57,703 nt of DNA, from positions 1 through 57,703 of the forward strand of contig NZ_QVMV01000002.1 in NCBI RefSeq assembly GCF_003417465.1, given 5' to 3'. The notes beneath the pieces are model-generated. The model worked only from the letters and a program-made list of their open reading frames with translations. It was not told the origin of the DNA and ran no database searches. This stretch comes from Wenzhouxiangella sp. 15190 (GTDB lineage: Bacteria; Pseudomonadota; Gammaproteobacteria; Xanthomonadales; Wenzhouxiangellaceae). The translations under genes were made by a program, and so were the position numbers. Positions 52,353 to 57,703 of this stretch are shown here, piece by piece (position 1 is the stretch's first letter; each line of letters opens with the position of its first letter).

Positions 52353-53573
52353 TTAAATTACTGCACCCATCTGGAAGATCGGCAGGTACATTGCGACAAC
52401 GAGCCCGCCGACAACAACGCCGACGAACACGATGATGACCGGCTCGAGCAGGCTGGAGAGTGCATCGACCGTGTTGTTGACCTCTTCTTCATAGAAGCTG
52501 GCCACCTTGTCGAGCATGGCATCGAGCGAACCGGCTTCCTCACCGATGGCCGTCATCTGGATCATCATGGGCGGGAACAGGCCCGTCTGTTGCATGGCCA
52601 GCTGTAGCGAGTGCCCGGTAGCCACGTCTTCCCGGATCTGCAGCGTGGCGTCTTCGAAGACGACGTTGCCCGTCGCGCCGGACACGGTCTTGAGCGCCTC
52701 GACCAGCGGCACGCCGGCGGCAAAAGTGGTCGACAGCGTGCTGGCAAAGCGGGCCAGGGCCGACTTTTCCAGTACCATGCCGATCACGGGCAGCTTGAGC
52801 GACATTCGATCCATGAAGTGCGCGAACTTCTGATTGCGCTTGCGCAACTGGATGATGCCGACGATGGCGCCGATGAAGGCAACCAGAATCAGCCAGCCCT
52901 GGTCTCGCATGAACTCCGACATACTGACCACCAAACGGGTAAACGCCGGCAGATCCGCACCGAAGCTCTGGAACACTTGTTCAAACTGTGGGATGACGAG
53001 CACAAGCAGTAGTGCGGTCACGCCGATCGCCACGGTGATCACGGCGGCCGGATAGAACAGGGCCTTCTTGATCTTGCCCTTGATGGTCTCGATGCGCTCC
53101 TTGTAGCTCGCAATGGAGTCCAGCACCTTGTCCAGCACACCGGCCGACTCCCCGGCCTCGACCAGGTTGACGTAGAGATCGTCGAAATAGTAGTGATGCT
53201 TGTCCAACGCTTCGGCCAGGGTGCTGCCCGATTCCACGTCGGTCTTAACATCGTTGATCAGCTTCTTCAGGCGCGGATTCTCGGCCGCCTGACCGATGAT
53301 GCCGAAAGCCTGAACCAGCGGGATGCCGGAATACAGCATCGTTGCCAGCTGGCGGGTGAAGACCGCGATATCCTTCGGCTTGATGCGCTTGCCGGTGCTG
53401 CCGAACAGGGGCTTGGGCTTGCGCTTGACCCGGCCGGGAACGATGCCCTGCTGCCGCAACTCGGCCTTGACGATCATCTCGTTGCGGCCGACTCGCTCGC
53501 CCTTGAGCTTCTTGCCCCGCCGATCCTTGCCTTCCCAGAGGAAGGTTTGCATCTGTTCCTGGGTTGTTGCCAT
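52353..53573 (-). CDS. pilC: Type IV pilus inner-membrane platform protein PilC
   Basis: 406 residues from ATG 53573, with AGGAG 9 nt upstream. GspF/PilC family with two repeated domains: first VFTRQLATMLYSGIPLVQAF, second FASTLSTTFAAGVPLVEAL, each followed by transmembrane helices. EEVNNTVDALSSLLEPVIIV and VVAMYLPIFQMGAVI close the protein, as usual. Couples the PilB motor to pilin assembly. Confidence 0.96.
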   Translation of the reverse strand: MATTQEQMQTFLWEGKDRRGKKLKGERVGRNEMIVKAELRQQGIVPGRVKRKPKPLFGSTGKRIKPKDIAVFTRQLATMLYSGIPLVQAFGIIGQAAENPRLKKLINDVKTDVESGSTLAEALDKHHYYFDDLYVNLVEAGESAGVLDKVLDSIASYKERIETIKGKIKKALFYPAAVITVAIGVTALLLVLVIPQFEQVFQSFGADLPAFTRLVVSMSEFMRDQGWLILVAFIGAIVGIIQLRKRNQKFAHFMDRMSLKLPVIGMVLEKSALARFASTLSTTFAAGVPLVEALKTVSGATGNVVFEDATLQIREDVATGHSLQLAMQQTGLFPPMMIQMTAIGEEAGSLDAMLDKVASFYEEEVNNTVDALSSLLEPVIIVFVGVVVGGLVVAMYLPIFQMGAVI

Positions 53574-53702
53574 CTGGCCGCGCTCCTGGATGTTGACCTG
53601 CACCGTGGTAATCAAGCTCAACGTGCAGAATGGTTTGTACTCGGGTGATTTTGCGCAGTTTATGCGCCAAATTCAAGCAGGCCGGCAGGCGATGTCGTTA
53701 AC

Positions 53703-54242
53703 CTAGCCGCCTCGGAAAATACGGGTTACCTCTCTGAAATCCGATGCTTCGGCCATCTGATAGGGCGTGCTACCGGGCAGGTGCACGTTCCCGCGCACAT
53801 CCGGCTCGCTTTCGGCAAAAGTTCGCAGGCTGGTTCTCGCGCCGCCGGACATCAGCAGGATCACCATCTCCGGATTATTGGCGCGCACCGCTGTGTGCAG
53901 TGGGGTTTCTCCCGCCGACTCGTCGCGGATGTTCGGATCAGCCCCGGCTGAAATCAGGGCCCTTGCAACGGCGGTCTGGTCGTGCCATGCGGCGACATGT
54001 AGCGGCGTTTGTCCGTTTCGCTTCTGCACGTTCGGATCGGCGCCGGCATCAAGTGCTTCATAGATTTCGCCGACCTCGCCGCTTTCCGCCGCCGAGAAAA
54101 GCTGGCGTTCGTCGAGGCTGATACTGAAATAGATGGATATGCCCCAGGCCACCAGACCGACGACAATCAGCGTCGGGATCAGCGAGAGAATCGCCTTCCT
54201 GCGCTTTTTTTTCTTCTGTTCTTCGTACTCGTATCCCCACAC
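53703..54242 (-). CDS. Membrane-anchored ankyrin-repeat protein in the pil cluster
   Basis: 179 residues from GTG 54242, chosen because GAGGGA lies 8 nt upstream; an ATG further upstream (54320) would add unconserved sequence. Cytoplasmic Lys/Arg-rich N-terminus (EEQKKKKRRK), one transmembrane segment (ILSLIPTLIVVGLVAWGISIYF), then three to four ankyrin repeats (LFSAAESGEVGEIYEALDAGADPN, NGQTPLHVAAWHDQT, GETPLHTAVRANNPEMV). Topology by positive-inside puts the repeats in the periplasm. Its place between pilB and pilC suggests a pilus-linked binding role (inference). Confidence 0.85.
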   Translation of the reverse strand: MWGYEYEEQKKKKRRKAILSLIPTLIVVGLVAWGISIYFSISLDERQLFSAAESGEVGEIYEALDAGADPNVQKRNGQTPLHVAAWHDQTAVARALISAGADPNIRDESAGETPLHTAVRANNPEMVILLMSGGARTSLRTFAESEPDVRGNVHLPGSTPYQMAEASDFREVTRIFRGG

Positions 54243-54361
54243 GGCGCCGATCCCTCGGTTTCGGTTGGCCCCTTCAATCTCTCCAATTGGGCTGGCTGCC
54301 GTCCCCCTCGGCCCGGCCACCCTAACCGTAGACTATACCAGAGCCCAAGCTCCCGGCACCC

Positions 54362-56083
54362 TCAGTCCTTGGTTACGCGGTTCATCTCGGCCAGGCTGAT
54401 CTTGCCGCCCTTGACCTTGTTAAGCGCCGCTCGGCGCAGGTCGATCACCCCGTCCTCGGCGGACTGCTTCTCGAGTTCCAGCGAACCGCCGCCTTCGAGG
54501 ATGATCTGTTCCATTTCTTCCGAGATGGGCATCACCTGGAAAACCCCCGAACGGCCCTTGTAGCCGCCGGTGCACTGGTCGCAGCCGCCGGCCTGGTACA
54601 CCTTGATGCCTTCGCCGACCTCTTCTTCTGTAAAGCCGAGCTTGAGCAGGGCGTCGTCGGGCACTTCCTCGGGCTTCTTGCAGGAGTGCAGCGTGCGCGC
54701 CAGGCGCTGGGCCAGCACCAGGTGCACGGTCGAGACGATGTTGTAGCTGGGCACCCCCATGTTCATCAGTCGGGCCACGGAAGCCGGCGCATCGTTGGTA
54801 TGCAGGGTCGAAAGCACCAGGTGACCGGTCTGGGCGGCCTTGATGGCGATTTCTGCCGTCTCCAGGTCGCGGATTTCCCCGACCATGATGATGTCGGGAT
54901 CCTGGCGCAGGAACGAGCGCAGTGCCGCGGCGAAGGTCAGGCCCTGCTTGACGTTCTGCTGGACCTGGTTGACGCCCTTCATGCGGATTTCCACCGGGTC
55001 TTCCACCGTGGAGATGTTGCGGCCCTCGTCGTTGAGGATTCCCAGGGCAGTGTAAAGGGTGACCGTCTTGCCCGAACCTGTCGGGCCGGTGACCAGCACC
55101 ATGCCGTAGGGCTTGGAAATGGCCGCAAGGTAGTCGTCCTGCTGTTTTTGCTCGAAACCCAGCTTTTCCGGTCCCAGGAAGGCGCCCGAGGAATCCAGGA
55201 TACGCAGCACGATCTTCTCGCCCCACAGGGTCGGGCAGGTGGAAACGCGGAAGTCGTAGGCCGAGCCCTTGGAGACATTGAGCTTGATGCGCCCGTCCTG
55301 CGGTACGCGGCGCTCGGCGATATCCAGGCTGGCCATCACCTTGAGGCGAGCGGAAAGGCGCGGCGCCATGCGCCTGGGCGGGCGAACCTGAGTGACCAGA
55401 ACGCCGTCGACGCGGAAACGAACCCGGTATTCATCCTCGTAGGGCTCGAAGTGGATGTCCGAGGCACCCTTGCGGATGGCGTCGACCAGCACCTTGTTGA
55501 CGAAGCGCACCACCGGGGCCTCGTCGGCACCGGCTGCGTCGCTGCTGTCTTCTTCCTGTTGTTCGCTGGAGTCGAACTTGAGGTTGTCGAGATCGTCCTC
55601 GTCCTCGGTCAGCTCGGTGAAGGCCTGGGCCGAGCCGGCCAGCGCCCGGTCCATCGCTGGCTCGATGGCGCTGTAGGGCGCCAGAATGGCCTCCACGGCC
55701 AGCCCGGTTGAAAACGCGATCTCGTCGATGCCCGCCTTGTTGCCCGGGTCGGCAACGGCCACGAAAAGCCGTTTGCCGCGCTTCATGATGGGCAGGATCA
55801 GGTGCTTGCGAACCAGATCCTCACTGACCATGTCCACCGGGGCGTGCTTGAGGTTGACCGCCGCCAGGTCCACCAGCGGCATCCCGAAGTCCTCGGCCGC
55901 CAGGTGGGCGAAGCCCATGGCGTCCACTGCCTTCTCGCGGACCACGTGGCTGGTGAAAGTGCGGCCCTTTTCCGTCGCCTTCTCGGCGACTTGCAGGGCC
56001 TTGTCCTCGGTCAGCAAGCCGGCCTCGACCAGTTTGCGGCCGAGGGTGGGTAGGCGCATTATCGAGGCGGGCTGGGCTGGCAT
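54362..56083 (-). CDS. pilB: Type IV pilus extension ATPase PilB
   Basis: 573 residues. Hexameric motor powering pilus extension. N-terminal MshEN/GspE-N domain, then the secretion ATPase core: Walker A VTGPTGSGKTVTLYTALGIL, Asp box IRMKGVNQVQQNVKQGLTFA region, Walker B RQDPDIIMVGEIRDLETAE, and His box TGHLVLSTLHTNDAP. The Zn-binding tetracysteine is represented by HSCKKP and CDQCTGGYKGR. Divergent from pilA across a 317-bp regulatory gap. Confidence 0.96.
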   Translation of the reverse strand: MPAQPASIMRLPTLGRKLVEAGLLTEDKALQVAEKATEKGRTFTSHVVREKAVDAMGFAHLAAEDFGMPLVDLAAVNLKHAPVDMVSEDLVRKHLILPIMKRGKRLFVAVADPGNKAGIDEIAFSTGLAVEAILAPYSAIEPAMDRALAGSAQAFTELTEDEDDLDNLKFDSSEQQEEDSSDAAGADEAPVVRFVNKVLVDAIRKGASDIHFEPYEDEYRVRFRVDGVLVTQVRPPRRMAPRLSARLKVMASLDIAERRVPQDGRIKLNVSKGSAYDFRVSTCPTLWGEKIVLRILDSSGAFLGPEKLGFEQKQQDDYLAAISKPYGMVLVTGPTGSGKTVTLYTALGILNDEGRNISTVEDPVEIRMKGVNQVQQNVKQGLTFAAALRSFLRQDPDIIMVGEIRDLETAEIAIKAAQTGHLVLSTLHTNDAPASVARLMNMGVPSYNIVSTVHLVLAQRLARTLHSCKKPEEVPDDALLKLGFTEEEVGEGIKVYQAGGCDQCTGGYKGRSGVFQVMPISEEMEQIILEGGGSLELEKQSAEDGVIDLRRAALNKVKGGKISLAEMNRVTKD

Positions 56084-56171
56084 CGGCCAATATCTCCTTG
56101 AGACTGGAGCAAATCCTAGCTGTTAGGCTCTGATTTTGCAAAGGTTCTAACTTTCAATCTGCTCTGGAATG

Positions 56172-56206
56172 TGACAAATTACGCCAATAACTGACAATTT
56201 TTGTCA
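56172..56206 (+). promoter_or_regulatory. Candidate PilR enhancer sites upstream of pilA
   Basis: TGACA at 56172 and 56192 (20 bp apart) and TGTCA at 56202. The last two form the perfect dyad TGACAA-TTT-TTGTCA. They lie 100-134 bp upstream of the -24 element. PilR of Pseudomonas binds repeated TGTC half-sites upstream of pilA. Confidence 0.5.
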
Positions 56207-56305
56207 ACTTGAGCGGTGTGTAAACGTGAAACGCAGCACAAAGTGCTGAAATGCATCCCGAATGCCGTCAAAGGGCGGCTTCTATATGTCGTCTTGTGGT
56301 GTGAT

Positions 56306-56321
56306 TGGCACGGTACATGTA
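56306..56321 (+). promoter_or_regulatory. Probable sigma-54 promoter of pilA
   Basis: TGGCAC-GGTAC-ATGTA: perfect -24 half, weak -12 half (GT in place of GC), about 80 nt before the pilA ATG. pilA is commonly sigma-54/PilR dependent. Confidence 0.5.
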
Positions 56322-56400
56322 AGATGGATGGTGATCGCGAGTTACATAACCACGCGACCCATAGAAACTGTCTTTAGTTAATTGAACAGGGAGTTCCCCC

Positions 56401-56826
56401 ATGAAAACGATCCGCAAACAATCCGGTTTTACGCTCATCGAGCTGATGATCGTGATCGCCATCATCGCCATCCTGGCGGCCATTGCCCTGCCGGCATACC
56501 AGAGCTACGTCGTTCGCACGCAGGTTTCTGAAGTCATCACTGCCGCTTCTGGAGCCCGCACGGAAATTGCCGAGTATGTAGCCTCCAATGGTGAGCTGCC
56601 GGGCGCATATTCTGTCCAGGAGCAAGAGTCTAAATTTGTCGAATCCGTGACGTGGAGCGATGGCAGTGAAAGAATCGAGGCGAAAGCTCGATCCACGAAT
56701 AGTGACGACGTCAATGGAGAATTCATCTATCTGACACCGACGGTTAACAGTGCTAACAATACGGTCGCCTGGGTTTGCGATGGAAGTATTCCTGATAATT
56801 TCCGTCCCGGAAGCTGCCAGGGCTAG
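56401..56826 (+). CDS. pilA: Type IV major pilin PilA
   Basis: 141 residues with GGGAG before ATG 56401. Class III leader MKTIRKQSG is cleaved before [20 protein letters not shown] by PilD. Glu5 of the mature protein is present. The C-terminal disulfide loop is [14 protein letters not shown]. The globular domain is Ser/Asn/Glu rich, with a lower GC than neighbouring genes. Divergent from pilB, followed by a strong terminator. Confidence 0.96.
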   Translation: MKTIRKQSGFTLIELMIVIAIIAILAAIALPAYQSYVVRTQVSEVITAASGARTEIAEYVASNGELPGAYSVQEQESKFVESVTWSDGSERIEAKARSTNSDDVNGEFIYLTPTVNSANNTVAWVCDGSIPDNFRPGSCQG

Positions 56827-56876
56827 AAAAGGTGGTTCAGTTTTAATCGATCCTATTCTTACTCTGTAAAGCCTAT

Positions 56877-56906
56877 GCCCCCGCTCCATGCGGGGGCCTT
56901 TTTTTT
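56877..56906 (+). terminator. Rho-independent terminator of pilA
   Basis: GCCCCCGC - TCCAT - GCGGGGGC followed by eight T residues. Confidence 0.92.
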
Positions 56907-57004
56907 AGAAAATAGACAGCTTCCGGTAGCAGAGCTTTCCCTCATTATTTGCTCTCCATGAGGTCGAGCTCCAAGGCACATATCCATTAGAACGAAATAT
57001 AACC

Positions 57005-57703
57005 TCATCTCTCATTTTCGTTTCTTTCAAGTTGCACGGCGCTCAAGCTATCGAGCAAATCATTCAGCCTTTGTCGCCAAATAGCCCGGCTGATGATTCC
57101 TTCAACGGGAGGATTTCGGATTGATTCCTTCAGGTGACTTATTGCCATATTGAGGTCACCGCTTTCCACCATAAAATACGCCATCAGCACTGCGGCCTCC
57201 AGATTGGGTCGAACATCCATGGCTGAACGTAACGCGTCCGTTGCCGCAACATAATTTTCTCTATGCTCTTCGATCTGCGCCCGTGTAAACAGAAGGTCCA
57301 CCCTTGCACTCGGATGAATGATCTGATCTGGGTTGTCGGAAGCCGCAACTAGGAGCGTTTCTACCGCTTCAACATCTAAATGGCGGCAATTCGAATCTGA
57401 GGCGCGGGCGGCTAGCTGCTGAATCATGTTCGTATGATTGACATTCAGTACTGGAATTGTTGCCACATCAGAAGCCGCGCGCTCAATCTTGTCTTTGTAC
57501 CTTGAGGCATCCGTGTCGCATATACCCAGTGCTTGCAGTGGAAAAAGCGGATTTCCGGGGTGGTCCTTCATGAAACGTTGATTGAGCTGGGATGCCAAAT
57601 TCGAATCTTCTTCGTTACTATAGAAATTGTAGAGGTAGACGGACGCCCGAACCGAATCCCGGTTGTGTATATACCAGATCTCCGAAGATAGTTGATGGTT
57701 TCC
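57005..57703 (-). CDS. 3' part of a TPR-like protein, possibly a pilin glycosyltransferase/ligase (partial)
   Basis: The reading frame stays open to the window edge, so about 232 C-terminal residues are visible. The region is helical with TPR-like spacing (YVAATDALRSAMDVRPNLEAAVLMAYFM, then ESGDLNMAISHLKESI). MKDHPGNPLFPLQALGICDT recalls the C-terminal part of Wzy/PglL-type polymerases and O-oligosaccharyltransferases, which often sit beside pilA; this is a guess. GC content is lower than in neighbours. Tail to tail with pilA. Confidence 0.6.
   Translation of the reverse strand, partial: GNHQLSSEIWYIHNRDSVRASVYLYNFYSNEEDSNLASQLNQRFMKDHPGNPLFPLQALGICDTDASRYKDKIERAASDVATIPVLNVNHTNMIQQLAARASDSNCRHLDVEAVETLLVAASDNPDQIIHPSARVDLLFTRAQIEEHRENYVAATDALRSAMDVRPNLEAAVLMAYFMVESGDLNMAISHLKESIRNPPVEGIISRAIWRQRLNDLLDSLSAVQLERNENER

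Overview
The window is high-GC chromosomal DNA of a gammaproteobacterium. It most resembles the Xanthomonadales/Wenzhouxiangella-type lineages. The strongest sign is a MurL-MurD2 pair, the alternative D-glutamate route of peptidoglycan synthesis known from Xanthomonas. Supporting signs are a pilA/pilB/pilC/pilD type IV pilus locus, a phage-shock operon with a sigma-54 promoter, and the blocks rplU-rpmA-obgE, ribF-ileS-lspA and rplY-pth-ychF. This placement is inference; no rRNA or tRNA gene was seen.

Layout. 0-9 kb: an unrecognised exported protein, a glutaredoxin, an NAD-type isocitrate dehydrogenase, a FadL-like outer-membrane protein, an overlapping set of AI-2E-type permease, murL and murD2, then convergent ispB and ssb. 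9.5-14.4 kb: rfbB-rfbA-rfbC-rfbD-manC, making dTDP-L-rhamnose and GDP-mannose for surface polysaccharide. 14.4-23.6 kb: a DUF1684 lipoprotein, two crotonase-family enzymes, pspA-pspB-pspC plus a fourth small membrane protein, a Mip-like FKBP, DUF1289 and CoA-Nudix genes, a K+/H+ antiporter, a PilZ-like protein and a hotdog thioesterase. 23.8-31.4 kb: uvrA, a large secreted DUF6351-type protein, rplU-rpmA and obgE. 31.4-39 kb: a DUF4139 protein, a FitAB-like toxin-antitoxin pair, rpsT, murJ, and an operon of cstA, a small CC-ending protein and an ArsA-like ATPase. 39-49.7 kb: ribF, ileS, lspA, a Phd/PIN pair, an MNT/HEPN pair, a BI-1 protein, a four-helix S23-type protein inside a 40-bp inverted repeat, rplY, pth and ychF. 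49.7-57.7 kb: two convergent ParE-type modules, then pilD, pilC, a membrane-anchored ankyrin protein and pilB on the minus strand, pilA on the plus strand, and the 3' part of a TPR-like gene running off the end.

Housekeeping blocks are separated by an unusual density of small intergenic repeats. At least seven types can be told apart by eye: A (CACGGAA hairpins), B (AATTCGAA/CACCAAA elements), C (REP-like CCCGG palindromes), D (CTTCACA heptads just before start codons), E (GATGCGT...ACGCATC palindromes), F (CCAACCAG runs) and G (CGTAGGTCG palindromes that supply stop codons). Five toxin-antitoxin modules sit in the repeat-rich half.

The most interesting leads are the cstA / CC-tail / ArsA operon, the S23 gene framed by a long inverted repeat like an rRNA intervening sequence, the ankyrin gene within the pilus assembly cluster, repeats placed exactly on gene ends, and several genes whose -10-like hexamer lies 6-8 nt before the start codon with no Shine-Dalgarno.
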